A stretch of DNA of 64,000 nucleotides from QHXQ01 sp036389395 (GCA_036389395.1 DASVPY010000050.1:54052-118051), one strand, 5' to 3'. Positions 1 to 8,940 are shown, counted from the first letter of the stretch. Notes: generated by a model from the letters alone, not told the origin. Numbers and translations are program-made.

Positions 1-1
1 G

Positions 2-199
2 ACGCTCTACTTCGTCATCTTCAACCAGCGCGGCAGCGTCTACCGCTTCCGCCAGATGCAAGAGGCCATCGTCAGCGAGACGCAGTACGCCCGCGGCGGC
101 CCCGCGCCCTTCACCTACACGCCCCACACCCTCGCCATGCGCCTCGCCGACACCGAACTGAAGGCCGCCAAGAACGAGTACGAGTCAACGTCGAATTGA
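2..199 (+). CDS. C-terminal 65 residues of an unknown protein (5' truncated)
   Basis: The reading frame is open from the window edge to a TGA at 197-199 and uses the GC-rich codons typical of this genome. The visible peptide begins TLYFVIFNQRGSVYRF and ends in a charged Lys/Glu-rich tail (KAAKNEYESTSN). I do not recognise a domain. The stop codon runs straight into repeat HIR-1. The start lies outside the window, so size and function cannot be judged. Confidence 0.65.
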   Translation, partial: TLYFVIFNQRGSVYRFRQMQEAIVSETQYARGGPAPFTYTPHTLAMRLADTELKAAKNEYESTSN

Positions 200-319
200 A
201 AAGCTGTCCGTTGTCCGTGGTCAGTTGTCTGTTGTTCTTCCAGCGGCTGTTGAACGCTGAAGCCGGAACGAGCGACCGGGTCACAGAAACAACGGATAAC
301 TAACAACGGACAGTTTTTA
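200..319. repeat. HIR-1, heptad inverted repeat, word GTCCGTT
   Basis: The left arm (about 203-236) reads as consecutive 7-mers of the type TGTCCGT/TGGTCAG/TTGTCTG. The right arm (about 288-318) is its imperfect reverse complement, built on AACGGAT/AACTAAC/AACGGAC. The loop is about 50 nt. It begins at the stop codon of the upstream gene. Confidence 0.85.
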
Positions 320-327
320 AAATGCGT

Positions 328-366
328 GCGCCCCGGCGGCCTGAGAGTCGCCGGGGCGCTGTTTCG
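328..366. terminator. Strong GC hairpin, probable terminator
   Basis: A perfect 11-bp stem GCGCCCCGGCG (328-338) / CGCCGGGGCGC (349-359) has a 10-nt loop and is followed by TGTTT. On the other strand it is followed by an A/T-rich stretch, so it could work in both directions. It lies just after the first gene and HIR-1. Confidence 0.55.
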
Positions 367-683
367 TCCGACCGGCGCGCATTGTGCGGCAACGCACGCC
401 GACGGACGAACCTCGTGGCCCGCCTCCGGCGAAATTGGCCTGCGCGCCTTTTCGGGCCGCACGCGCGCCGGCACAAGTTTCGCCGCCGGGTCGGCCGCAC
501 GGGGCGGACGCGGCGCGCGCGCATGCCCTCGCACGCGGCGCGTCCGCCCTGCGGCTCGCACCACCCACCCTGCAAACCCCACGCCGCGCCCGCCGCGCCC
601 AGCCAAAACCCCGGCCCCGCGCCCGGCGCAACGCCCCACCCACCCGCCAACTGTTTCCCTCCGTGACAGGTCTAAGAAGCCGC
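367..683. other. Very GC-rich spacer with no supported gene
   Basis: Several overlapping open frames exist here in many registers, but this is expected at this GC content. None has a ribosome binding site, a recognisable domain or normal codon use. I see no structured element apart from the hairpin and repeats on either side. Confidence 0.5.
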
Positions 684-858
684 TTACATAGGCAGGGTCG
701 GTGGTCGGTGGTCAGTGGTCAGTCGGAGTTCAACGTTCAAGGTTCAACGTTCAAGGTTCAAGGTTCGACGTGCGGCTGACCTCGAACGTTGAACTTTGAA
801 CCTTGAACTGTCTTCTCACTGACCACTGACCACCGACCACCGACCACTGCCTATGTAG
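684..858. repeat. HIR-2, nested double heptad inverted repeat
   Basis: The outer ends TACATAGGCAG (about 685) and CTGCCTATGTA (about 847-857) pair. Next inward come heptads GGTCGGT/GGTCAGT on the left and ACTGACC/ACCGACC on the right. Innermost are GTTCAAG/GTTCAAC heptads facing CTTGAAC/GTTGAAC. Two word families are therefore nested in one palindrome about 175 nt long, ending about 200 nt upstream of the pilin operon start. Confidence 0.9.
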
Positions 859-1054
859 CGTGCTTCCGCGCCGTGTCACTTAAGGTGACAAGGCGGGCGG
901 GTGGGGCGGGCGCGGGGCGGGCGCGGGGCGCGTGCGGGCGGGCGTTTGGGCGTGTGGCATCGCCGTTGCACCGTGGACGGCGGCAGCCCTTGTGCCGGCC
1001 GCGCCCGCCGTGTGGACGAGGCGCGCCAACCCGTCAGGAGCTTTGGAGTCAGCT

Positions 1055-2152
1055 ATGCACCAGCGCGAGACCTTGGACGAGACCGGCAACGGCGCGCGCC
1101 GCCAGCGCGGCTTCACGGCGCTCCAACTCATCGTTACCGCGGCCGTCGTGATGATCGTCGCCGGCTTCGCCGTCATCGGCATCACGCGCGCGCGCGAGAA
1201 CATGCGCCTCGTCAACGCCGCGCGCGAGTTGCAGACCAATTTAGAGAAGGCGCGCGCCGACGCCATCCGCCGCCACGGCGTCGCGCAGGTGCAGATTCTT
1301 AACGCGACCAGCTACGAAGTCGCGATGGATTTGAACAACGACGGCACGACCGACGCGGACGGCGACGGCGCGTTCGACGCCGCCGACCGGCGCGTCGTCA
1401 ACCTACCGCCGGGCGTCAACTTCATCACCAACCCGCTGCCCGTGCCCGCCCTCTTCGACTGGCGCGGGCGCGTCGCCGGCAACATCACCTTCACGCTGCG
1501 CGGCGTGGACGGGCAGGGCCAGCCCACCGGCTGGATGAACCCGATCACGATTGACATGACCGCGGGCGGCGACATCACGGTCAACAGCGCCGTCCAGAAC
1601 ATCCTGCCGGACTTCGGCGCGACGCCCTTCCCCACGCCGACGCCCACGCCCGGCGTGTCGCCGTCCGCCACGCCGACGCCCACGGCCAGCGCGACGCCCA
1701 CACCGACCCCGACCCCGACGCCCACGCCGTCCCCGACCCCGACGCCGTCCCCGACGCCGACGCCCACCGCGACGCCGACGCCGACGGCAACGCCGACGCC
1801 GACGGCAACGCCGACGCCCACCGCGACGCCGACGCCCACGCCCACCCCGCGCCCGACGGCCTGTTCGCTCTCGCTGAACACCGACACCATCTCGGTGGTC
1901 AAGAAGGGCAAGTCAACCGGCACGGTCTCCGTGAGCATCGCGAACAACACGAGCGCCGTCACGGTGACGGCGACGCCCAGCAACACGGACGAGATCGACG
2001 TGTCGCCGACCTCGGCCAGCGTCGGCATCAGCGGCTCGCAGACGTTCAGCATCGCGTCGAAGACCAACAACACGGGCCAGTTCACCGTGCGCTTCAGCTC
2101 TTCGTGCGGCTCGGCTACCGTCACCGTCAACGTCGTCAACAACCTGAACTGA
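1055..2152 (+). CDS. Type IV pilin-like / GspH-FimT-like protein with Thr-Pro linker
   Basis: A 365-residue protein starting at ATG 1055, preceded by GGAG at a good distance. It has a prepilin-type leader ending RRQRG, then FTALQLIVTAAVVMIVAGF, the usual hydrophobic helix of class III signal peptides cleaved by the prepilin peptidase. The residue equivalent to the conserved Glu5 is Gln, which is unusual. Residues about 190-268 are a long Thr-Pro repeat. The C-terminus looks like an Ig-like beta domain with two Cys. It is first of four co-directional pilin genes (fimT/pilV/pilW/pilX order), so it is probably a minor pseudopilin that primes pilus or secretion-fibre assembly. An upstream in-frame ATG at 932 is less likely because it would bury the leader. 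Confidence 0.8.
   Translation: MHQRETLDETGNGARRQRGFTALQLIVTAAVVMIVAGFAVIGITRARENMRLVNAARELQTNLEKARADAIRRHGVAQVQILNATSYEVAMDLNNDGTTDADGDGAFDAADRRVVNLPPGVNFITNPLPVPALFDWRGRVAGNITFTLRGVDGQGQPTGWMNPITIDMTAGGDITVNSAVQNILPDFGATPFPTPTPTPGVSPSATPTPTASATPTPTPTPTPTPSPTPTPSPTPTPTATPTPTATPTPTATPTPTATPTPTPTPRPTACSLSLNTDTISVVKKGKSTGTVSVSIANNTSAVTVTATPSNTDEIDVSPTSASVGISGSQTFSIASKTNNTGQFTVRFSSSCGSATVTVNVVNNLN
1630..1850 (+). repeat. Coding low-complexity Thr-Pro repeat
   Basis: Imperfect 6-nt units (ACGCCG/ACGCCC/ACCCCG) encode TP/TA dipeptides within the first pilin gene. This is a likely extended spacer between the pilin body and the C-terminal domain, and a site prone to length change. Confidence 0.85.
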
Positions 2153-2184
2153 CGCGCGCGCCGCGCGCGCACGCGAGAGGGCGT

Positions 2185-2673
2185 ATGAACCGAGTGCACA
2201 CAGCCACGCAAGCAGCCGCCGCGCGCGCCCCGCGCGGCCGCGCCGCCGGCTTCACCCTGCTGGAGACGGTCGTGGCGCTGCTCGTCATGATGATCGTGGG
2301 CCTGGCCGCGACCTCGCTCTTCTTCTACGCGATCCGCTACAACACGGGCGCGGCCGAGCGCTCGATGGCGCTCGCCGTCGCGCAGCAGCAGATGGAGAAG
2401 CTGCGCGCCCTGCCCTTCGATGACGCGCAGCTCGACGCCACCGCCGGCACGACCATCTGCAACACGAGCGCCCCGTGCTACAGCGCCGGCCGCCCGTTCG
2501 GCGCGACCAAGGTCGTCACCGAGTCCACGCCCGTCACCGTCAACGGCGTGACGACCAACAGCATGAAGACGATCACGATCACGGTCACGCCGATCCGCAG
2601 CGGCATCCCGTGGACGGCCGGCGCGGTCAGCGTCACGGCCCTGCGGGCCACGCTCCTGCGCGGGCCGAACTAG
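2185..2673 (+). CDS. PilV-like minor pilin
   Basis: A 162-residue protein starting at ATG 2185 after GAGAGGG. It has a prepilin leader ending in Gly, then FTLLETVVALLVMMIVGLA, with Glu5 present, as in minor pilins and pseudopilins. The rest is a short beta-rich globular part with a Cys pair (CNTSAPC). It sits 32 nt after the first pilin gene and 47 nt before the next, so they are likely co-transcribed. PilV/GspI-type subunits form part of the tip complex with PilW and PilX. The assignment rests on the N-terminal motif and gene order. Confidence 0.8.
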   Translation: MNRVHTATQAAAARAPRGRAAGFTLLETVVALLVMMIVGLAATSLFFYAIRYNTGAAERSMALAVAQQQMEKLRALPFDDAQLDATAGTTICNTSAPCYSAGRPFGATKVVTESTPVTVNGVTTNSMKTITITVTPIRSGIPWTAGAVSVTALRATLLRGPN

Positions 2674-2720
2674 GCCGGCGCGGCCGGGGGACGCGATTGA
2701 GTTGAGACGAGGGAGTTGAG

Positions 2721-3452
2721 ATGAAGCAGGGCACACAGACGCAGCGCCGCCGGGCCGAGGCCGGCTTCTCGCTAATCGAACTGATGATCGCGCTCGGCGT
2801 GACGGTCGTCATCGGCGGCATGGCCGTCACGCTCCTGACCGCCTCGTTCAACATCCGCAACCGCGAGGATCGCAAGTCCGACGCCATCGCCGACGTGCGC
2901 CGCACGCTCAACGCCATGACGCGCGACATCGCCAACGCCGGCTACGGCCTCGACGGCACCGCCTACCCCGCCAACGGCATCGTCGCCGCCGACTCGTCCA
3001 ACACGCAGATTCGGCTGCTGTCGAACGCCGACCGCTTCACCGGCGGCCCGTCGCCCAACACGCCCACCAGCCAGGACGAGGACGTGATCTACCAGTACGT
3101 CAGCGACGCGGCCACGGGGCAGAACTACATCGTCCGCTTCGACGTGAACTCGGCCATCGCCGGCACGACCGTGCTCGCCAACCGCATTGACTCGTTCGTC
3201 ATGCGCTACTACGCGGGCAAGGTCACCTACACGGTCGCCAACTGCGACATTGACCCCGCGTCGGTGCGCGACAACGACGGCAACGCCGTGGGCGAGGTGG
3301 CGAACTTGGCCCAGACCAAGTTCATCGTCATGTCCATCTGCGTGCAGTTGCCCCAGGTCGGGCGGGCCGGCGCGCCCGGCTTCCAGCCGGCGACCCGCCA
3401 GCAGTTGACCTCCGACGTGGAACTGCGCAACGCCGACGCGATCAACTTCTAG
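2721..3452 (+). CDS. PilW-like minor pilin
   Basis: A 243-residue protein. The N-terminus MKQGTQTQRRRAEAG is followed by FSLIELMIALGVTVVIGG, a canonical prepilin cleavage site with Glu5. The body is about 210 residues of predicted beta-rich sequence with two Cys. GAGGGAG lies just upstream of ATG 2721. The size and third position in the cluster match PilW/GspJ-type subunits of a type IV pilus or type II secretion tip complex. Confidence 0.82.
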   Translation: MKQGTQTQRRRAEAGFSLIELMIALGVTVVIGGMAVTLLTASFNIRNREDRKSDAIADVRRTLNAMTRDIANAGYGLDGTAYPANGIVAADSSNTQIRLLSNADRFTGGPSPNTPTSQDEDVIYQYVSDAATGQNYIVRFDVNSAIAGTTVLANRIDSFVMRYYAGKVTYTVANCDIDPASVRDNDGNAVGEVANLAQTKFIVMSICVQLPQVGRAGAPGFQPATRQQLTSDVELRNADAINF

Positions 3453-3490
3453 CCGGCGGCGCGCGTCTCGATCCAAGAGGACGTAAGATC

Positions 3491-5290
3491 ATGCGAACCA
3501 GAGCACCCCGACGAGTGAGCGAACGAGCGACGGAGCGCGGTGCGGCGCTGCTCATGATGCTCCTGATCGCGACCCTGATTTTGGCCGCGGGCGGCGCGCT
3601 CATCCTCTCGACCGCCTCGACCGGCACGAACGCCATTGACGCCATGGCCGAGAAGCAGGCCTACTACGCCGCCGAGGCCGGGCTGCAAACGGCCGTCAAC
3701 GCCCTGCGCGGCAACCTCGCGCACGACGGCACCGTCCCGGCCGGCACGGTCATGAACCTGCGCACGGCCGTCACGCCCGCGCTGTCGAACGGCGGCGCGC
3801 CCGCCAACAACAACCCCTGCGTCACGGACACGACCGCCGCGCCCAGCCCGTGCCGGCTCGCCGGCTGGCTGCCCTACAACGGCGCGGCCACCATCGCCGT
3901 GGACGGCAACGAGGCCTTCAGCACCACGGTCTTCGACCCGGACGCCAGCAACCGCGTGCGCTTCACCGTCACGGGCCAGTGGATTCCGCCGGTCGTGCCC
4001 CCGCCCGGCGTCGTCGTCGCCGCCGTCGGCAACACGCTCGTCATCACGGCCGCGGGCAAGATCACGCGCGTCACCTACAACCCGCCCGCGCAGACGACCA
4101 TCAACAACGCCACGCAGGCCGTGGCCGCCAACCTCGGCAGCTTCACCGTCAGCAACGACGCGACGGGCGCGGCCGCGCTCGCCACCAGCCTCGTGCTCGC
4201 GCGCTTCAACTTCACCGTCACGCAGAACTTGCCCTGGGCCTCGTCCGCCGTCTTCAAGGCGCGCCTGCGGACGCCCGTGGCGAGCGTCTGCGCCGACGCC
4301 TCTTACGAGCTGGCGCTCGACAAGCCGTCGCTCAAGGCCGACGGCACGGTCTACGCGGTCACGGGGCTGGCCGCGGGCAACCTGCTGCCCCTGCCCTGCC
4401 CGCCCGGCTCGCAGACCGTCGGCATGAACGTCCTCGCGCCGGAGCCGCGCCGCGTCGTCGTCCGCTCGACCGGCTTCGGCCCGCACTTCGCGCGCAAGCA
4501 GTTGGAGCTGAACGTGGCGCGCGCCGACCTCAACTTCGACGCGCCGGCCACGCTCACCATCCGCGCCGCCGACAGCGGCGCGCCGACCATCAACTTCGAC
4601 TCCGGCAGCAGCGGCGCGAAGAACTACACCGGCGTCGATCAGGCCGCCAGCGGGCAGGAGCCGGACAGACCCGCCTTCGCCATCATGACCGCCAGCATCG
4701 GCGAGGCCAACACAGGGCTGAAGAAACCCGAGACGGTCACTGGCCCGAAGATCGGCATCCTCGACGACCCGAACCCGCCCGCCCCTTACATCCCCGTCGA
4801 TCTGCCGAGTTGGTTGCAGACGGCCGACAACGCGCGCGCCTACCTCAACGAGCTTGAGACCATCGCGCGCGCGCAGGGGCGCTACTTCAAAACCTCCGGC
4901 ACGATCACGAGCAACAGCGGCACGGCCGCCAACCCGCTCCTGACCTTCGTCGACGGCAACTGCGACCTGGACGGCGGCGCGGGCTTCCTCGTCGTCACCG
5001 GCAACCTGAACATGAGCGGCAACCCGAACTTCGACGGCGTCGTGCTCGTGCTCGGCGGCGGCACGGTCACGCGCGACGGCGGCGGCACCGGCACGTACAA
5101 CGGCGCGATGGTCGTCGCGCGCTTCGCCCGCACGTGGCCGACCTCCGAGAACGGGCTGCCGCACCCGTTCCTCGCCCCGACCTTCAACACCAACGGCGGC
5201 GGCGACTCCAACTTCCAGTACAACTCCACGGCCGTCCAGCGCGCCCTCAACTCCCTCGGCTCCCGCGTCGTCGGCGTACTGGAATATTAG
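3491..5290 (+). CDS. PilX-like minor pilin, large
   Basis: A 599-residue protein. The N-terminus carries ERGAALLMMLLIATLILAAG, followed by YYAAEAGLQTAVNALRG, the typical PilX/GspK N-terminal signature. This class naturally lacks the classic FTLIE form. The body is much longer than most PilX proteins (often about 200 residues) and is Thr/Ala-rich, with a Gly-rich C-terminal region. It is last in the pilin operon. The stop TAG touches repeat HIR-3. A surface-exposed tip or adhesin-like role is inferred from size and position only. Confidence 0.75.
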   Translation: MRTRAPRRVSERATERGAALLMMLLIATLILAAGGALILSTASTGTNAIDAMAEKQAYYAAEAGLQTAVNALRGNLAHDGTVPAGTVMNLRTAVTPALSNGGAPANNNPCVTDTTAAPSPCRLAGWLPYNGAATIAVDGNEAFSTTVFDPDASNRVRFTVTGQWIPPVVPPPGVVVAAVGNTLVITAAGKITRVTYNPPAQTTINNATQAVAANLGSFTVSNDATGAAALATSLVLARFNFTVTQNLPWASSAVFKARLRTPVASVCADASYELALDKPSLKADGTVYAVTGLAAGNLLPLPCPPGSQTVGMNVLAPEPRRVVVRSTGFGPHFARKQLELNVARADLNFDAPATLTIRAADSGAPTINFDSGSSGAKNYTGVDQAASGQEPDRPAFAIMTASIGEANTGLKKPETVTGPKIGILDDPNPPAPYIPVDLPSWLQTADNARAYLNELETIARAQGRYFKTSGTITSNSGTAANPLLTFVDGNCDLDGGAGFLVVTGNLNMSGNPNFDGVVLVLGGGTVTRDGGGTGTYNGAMVVARFARTWPTSENGLPHPFLAPTFNTNGGGDSNFQYNSTAVQRALNSLGSRVVGVLEY

Positions 5291-5446
5291 AGGTCAGAGG
5301 TCGGAAGTCAGTCAGAGTTCAAGGTTCAAAGTTCAAAGTTCAAGGTTCGGCACGCACCGAACCTTGAACTTTGAACTTTGAACCTTGAACTCCTTTCAAC
5401 CTTGAACCTTGAACTTCTTCCCACTAACCTCTAACCTCTGACCTCT
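5291..5446. repeat. HIR-3, heptad inverted repeat, words GGTCAGA and GTTCAAG
   Basis: Outer AGAGGTCAGAGGTC on the left pairs with AACCTCTGACCTCT on the right. Inner arms are TTCAAGG/TTCAAAG heptads against CCTTGAA/CTTTGAA heptads. It fills the gap between the pilX-like gene and the regulator gene almost exactly. Confidence 0.9.
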
Positions 5447-5452
5447 ACTCTT

Positions 5453-6820
5453 ATGGCTGACATCCTGCTGGTCGAAGATAAGGAGAGCCTGCGGCGCGTC
5501 CTGCGCCTGACGTTGGAGCAGGCGGGCTACACGGTCGCGGAGGCGGCGGACGCGCGCGCCGCCGCGGCCGAGGTGGCGCGCGCGCCCTTCCGCCTCGTCC
5601 TCACAGACCTGCGTATGCCGCACGGCTCCGGCCTCGACGTGCTGCGCGCCGCCCGCGCGGCGGACGCGGACGTGCCCGTCGTCGTCATGACCGCCTACGG
5701 CTCGATTGACGAGGCCGTGCAGGCGATGAAGGAGGGCGCGCACGACTTCCTGCAAAAGCCCGTGGACTCGAACCACCTGCTGCTGCTGATCGAGCGCGCC
5801 TTGGCGCAGGCGCGCCTGCGCACCGAGAACATACTGCTGCGCGAGGAGTGGGCGCGGCGCTACGGCTTCCCGCGCATCATCGGCGAGTCGGACGCCATCA
5901 AGCGCGCCGTCGCCGAGACGCAGCGCGTCGCCACGACCGACGCGACCGTCCTGCTCCTCGGCGAGTCGGGCACGGGCAAAGAGTTGTTCGCGCGCGCCGT
6001 CCATCATCTCAGCCCGCGGCGCGACCAGCCGTTCGTCGCCATCAACTGCGCCGCCATCCCGGAGACGCTGATCGAGTCGGAGTTGTTCGGGCACGAGCGC
6101 GGCGCGTTCACCGGCGCGACCGAGCGCCGCCCCGGCAAGTTCGAGCTGGCCGCGGGCGGCACGATCTTCTTAGACGAGATCGGCGAGCTGCCGCTCGCGG
6201 TGCAGGGGAAACTCCTGCGCGCCATCGAGGAGAAGACCGTGGACAGAATCGGCGGGCGCGTGAGCGTGGACGTGGACGTGCGGATCGTCGCGGCGACCAA
6301 CCGCGCGCTGCAACAGGCGGCCGAGCGCGGCGAGTTCCGCCGCGACCTCTACTTCCGGCTCGCCGTCTTCCCCGTCGAGATTCCGCCCTTGCGCGCGCGC
6401 GGCGACGACGTGACCTTGCTCGCGCGCCACTTCGCCGCCCAGTTCGGCCGCGAGTTGCGCCGCCGCCCCGCGATCTTGAGCGATGAGACCGTCGCCGTGT
6501 TGCGCGCCTACGACTGGCCCGGCAACGTGCGCGAGCTTGAAAACGCCATCGAGCGCGCCTGCATCCTCACCGACTCGCTGACGCTTGAGCCGCACGACCT
6601 CGGGCTGCCGCAGGCCGAAAGTGATGCGGAGGAGGCGGGCGCGGACTTCGACCTCGCCGGCACGCTGGCCGAGGCGACCGAGCGGGCCGTGCGCCGCGTC
6701 GAGCGGCGCAAGATCGCCGACGCGCTCGCCGCCCACGCCGGCAACAAGACGCGCGCCGCCGAAGCGCTCGGCGTCAGCTACAAGACGCTGCTGACGAAGA
6801 TCAAAGAGTACGAGTTATAG
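5453..6820 (+). CDS. NtrC-family sigma-54 response regulator
   Basis: A 455-residue, three-domain activator. Residues 1-120 are a receiver domain with phospho-acceptor Asp52 (VLTDLRMP) and the KP motif. Residues about 140-370 are an AAA+ ATPase with Walker A GESGTGKE (about 169), the sigma-54 contact loop GAFTGA (about 217) and Walker B FLDEIGE. Residues about 415-455 form a Fis-type helix-turn-helix (NKTRAAEALGVSYKTLL). It activates sigma-54 promoters after phosphorylation. No sensor kinase is adjacent. The position right after the pilin operon suggests a PilR-like role, but only by context. Confidence 0.93.
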   Translation: MADILLVEDKESLRRVLRLTLEQAGYTVAEAADARAAAAEVARAPFRLVLTDLRMPHGSGLDVLRAARAADADVPVVVMTAYGSIDEAVQAMKEGAHDFLQKPVDSNHLLLLIERALAQARLRTENILLREEWARRYGFPRIIGESDAIKRAVAETQRVATTDATVLLLGESGTGKELFARAVHHLSPRRDQPFVAINCAAIPETLIESELFGHERGAFTGATERRPGKFELAAGGTIFLDEIGELPLAVQGKLLRAIEEKTVDRIGGRVSVDVDVRIVAATNRALQQAAERGEFRRDLYFRLAVFPVEIPPLRARGDDVTLLARHFAAQFGRELRRRPAILSDETVAVLRAYDWPGNVRELENAIERACILTDSLTLEPHDLGLPQAESDAEEAGADFDLAGTLAEATERAVRRVERRKIADALAAHAGNKTRAAEALGVSYKTLLTKIKEYEL

Positions 6821-6854
6821 ATCAACTTGCGGTCGTGGCGGCGCGAGCGAATTT

Positions 6855-6938
6855 CGACACAGAGTACACAGAGGAGACACGGAGGACACAGAGTTTTTAC
6901 TGCGCCCTCAGTGTCTCCTCTGTGTACTCTGTGTTAAA
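6855..6938. repeat. HIR-4, 9-nt-word inverted repeat, word ACACAGAG
   Basis: The left arm has ACACAGAGT ACACAGAGG AGACACGGA GGACACAGAG; the right arm has CTCAGTGTCTCCTCTGTGT followed by ACTCTGTGTT. The loop is about 15 nt starting TTTTTACTG. It lies between the regulator gene and murJ. The word length here is 9, not 7. Confidence 0.85.
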
Positions 6939-6968
6939 TCTGAGCGCACGCTATACTCGACGCCGACG

Positions 6969-8714
6969 ATGAAGTCAGAATTACGAGACGAGGGCCGAGC
7001 GACGACCGAGCCGGCAGACGACGGCGCACCGGCGCACCAGGACGCGAGCTTGATCGCGGGCGAGACGGATGTGCCGGTGGGCGCGGTGACGGGCGAGTTC
7101 CCGGCCGAGCAGGTGCAGGCGGCGCGCGAGCGCGAGGCCGCGACGGGCAAACACGCCTTCCTCGTCATGGCCGGCATCTTCCTGAGCCGCGTCGTCGGGC
7201 TGGTGCGCCAGCGCGTCATGGCCCACTACTTCGGCACGACCGACGTGGGCGACGCCTTCAACGTCGCGCTCCGCATCCCGAACTTCCTGCAAAACGTCTT
7301 CGGCGAGGGCGCGCTCTCCGCCTCGTTCATCCCCGTCTACGCCGGGCTGCTCGCGCACGACCAGGAGGAGGAAGCAGATCACGTGGCGAGCGCCGTCTTC
7401 TCTCTGCTCGCGCTCACCACGTCGGTGCTCGTCGTGCTCGGCGTGCTGCTGACGCCCTACCTGATCAGCGTCATCGCGCTCGGCTACACGGGCGCGAAGC
7501 GCGACCTGACGATCACGCTCGTCCGCATCTTCTTCCCCAGCACGGGGCTGCTCGTGCTCTCCGCCTGGTGTCTCGGCGTCCTGAACAGCCACCGCCGCTT
7601 CTTCCTCTCCTACACCGCGCCCGTCCTGTGGAACCTGGCGATCATCTCGACGCTCATCTTCTTCGGCGCGCGCGCGGCTGACGATTCCGCTTTGGGCCGG
7701 CTCGCGCAACTGACCGCCTGGGGGTCGGTCGTCGGCAGCGCCTTGCAGTTCGGCGTGCAACTGCCGACCGTGCTCCGTTTGATCAGACGTTTGCGGCCGG
7801 TCTTCGACACGGTCTCGGCGCACGTGCGCGAGGTGATCCGCAACTTCTTCCCCGTCTTCATGAGCCGCGGCGTGGTGCAGATCAGCGCCTTCGTGGACGC
7901 GATGCTGGCGAGCCTGCTCGGTCAAGGCGCGGTCGCCGCGCTCGCCTACACGCAGAGCCTCTACACGCTGCCGGTCAGCCTGTTCGGCATGTCGGTCTCG
8001 GCCGCCGAGCTGCCCGCGATGGCCGCGGCCAAGGGGAGCGACGACGAGCGCGCCGCGCAACTGCGCCGCCGGCTCGACTCGGGCCTGCGCCAGATCGCCT
8101 TCTTCATCGTGCCGTCGGCGATGGCCTTCCTCGCCCTGGGCGACGTGATCGTGGACGTGCTCTACCGCACGGGGCGCTTCACGGCGCAAGACACGCTCTA
8201 CGTCTGGGCCATCCTCGCCGGCTCGACCGTCGGGCTGCTCGCCTCGACCCTGGGCCGGCTCTACTCTTCGACCTACTACGCCTTGCGCGACACGCGCACG
8301 CCGCTCGTCTTCGCCACGGTGCGCGTCGTGCTGACGACCGTGCTCGGCTACCTGTGCGCGCTGCCGCTGATGCGGCTGCTCGGCGTCGAGTTGAAATGGG
8401 GCGCGGTGGGCTTGACGGCCTCGGCGGGTCTCTCCGGCTGGGTCGAGTTCTACCTGCTGCGGCGCAAGCTCAACGGGCGCATCGGGCGGACGGGCTTGCC
8501 CGCGGGCTTTGTCGCCAAGCTGTGGGCGGCGGCGGCGGCGGGTGCGGGCGCGGGCTGGGGCATACGGCTCGTGCTGCCCCTACGCAACCCGTTCCTCGTC
8601 GCCGCGCTCGTCCTCATCCCCTACGGGCTGACCTACTTCGCCGTCACCTACCTCTTCGGGCTGCCGGAGTTGCGCGCCCTCCTGAGCCGGTTCGCGCGCT
8701 TCCTGCGGCGATGA
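6969..8714 (+). CDS. murJ: Lipid II flippase MurJ (MviN)
   Basis: A 581-residue polytopic membrane protein with about 14 predicted segments. After a charged cytosolic leader of about 60 residues it has SRVVGLVRQRVMAHYFGTT, then NFLQNVFGEGALSASFIPVY, both diagnostic of the MurJ/MviN family of MOP-superfamily flippases. It moves lipid II across the inner membrane for peptidoglycan synthesis. The N-terminal leader is longer than usual and acidic. ATG 6969 lies about 30 nt after HIR-4 with no clear Shine-Dalgarno, so an internal start is possible. Confidence 0.93.
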   Translation: MKSELRDEGRATTEPADDGAPAHQDASLIAGETDVPVGAVTGEFPAEQVQAAREREAATGKHAFLVMAGIFLSRVVGLVRQRVMAHYFGTTDVGDAFNVALRIPNFLQNVFGEGALSASFIPVYAGLLAHDQEEEADHVASAVFSLLALTTSVLVVLGVLLTPYLISVIALGYTGAKRDLTITLVRIFFPSTGLLVLSAWCLGVLNSHRRFFLSYTAPVLWNLAIISTLIFFGARAADDSALGRLAQLTAWGSVVGSALQFGVQLPTVLRLIRRLRPVFDTVSAHVREVIRNFFPVFMSRGVVQISAFVDAMLASLLGQGAVAALAYTQSLYTLPVSLFGMSVSAAELPAMAAAKGSDDERAAQLRRRLDSGLRQIAFFIVPSAMAFLALGDVIVDVLYRTGRFTAQDTLYVWAILAGSTVGLLASTLGRLYSSTYYALRDTRTPLVFATVRVVLTTVLGYLCALPLMRLLGVELKWGAVGLTASAGLSGWVEFYLLRRKLNGRIGRTGLPAGFVAKLWAAAAAGAGAGWGIRLVLPLRNPFLVAALVLIPYGLTYFAVTYLFGLPELRALLSRFARFLRR

Positions 8715-8842
8715 AACAACACTGTTGCCTTAGTTCGGCGCGGCGCGGCGCGCCGGACGTGGCGTCGCCTGCCTGCCGCAGACTTCCTAAATAACAGGTT
8801 AATCTTCCGTTAACTGCGCCAAAGGTCGTCGCGGCCACAGAC

Positions 8843-8868
8843 TTTTTTGGAACCTGCGCCGCATTCCA
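8843..8868 (+). promoter_or_regulatory. Upstream motif, copy C (TTTTTTGGA...GCATT)
   Basis: One of three related sequences found about 170-260 nt upstream of consecutive plus-strand genes. The other copies are at 9779 and 10857. The shared core is TTTTyTGGA followed about 11 nt later by ATT. TGGAAC resembles an ECF-type -35 element. A sigma-54 reading (TGG...GC with correct spacing) is possible here only. This is the most diverged of the three copies. Confidence 0.35.
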
Positions 8869-8913
8869 CGTTTGTCTTGGCTAGACGAGAAAATGGTTCT
8901 GAGCCGGACTAAG

Positions 8914-8940
8914 GCAGGTGGGTGGCTGTCCCCTGCTTTA
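8914..8940 (+). terminator. Weak hairpin with TTTA tail in PEP-CTERM leader
   Basis: GCAGG (8914-8918) pairs with CCTGC (8932-8936), extendable with a bulge into GGG/CCC, followed by TTTAAAG. It lies about 100 nt before the first PEP-CTERM gene and could be a leader terminator. The stretch 8715-9035 otherwise shows no gene. Confidence 0.3.

Noticed and set aside
322..779. Several overlapping plus- and minus-strand frames of 108-174 codons
   Set aside because: They result from high GC and lack stops by chance; none has a start signal, domain or expected codon pattern.
8920..8940. Sigma-54 promoter TGGC...TGC before the first PEP-CTERM gene
   Set aside because: The spacing between the GG and GC pairs is one base short of the strict requirement.
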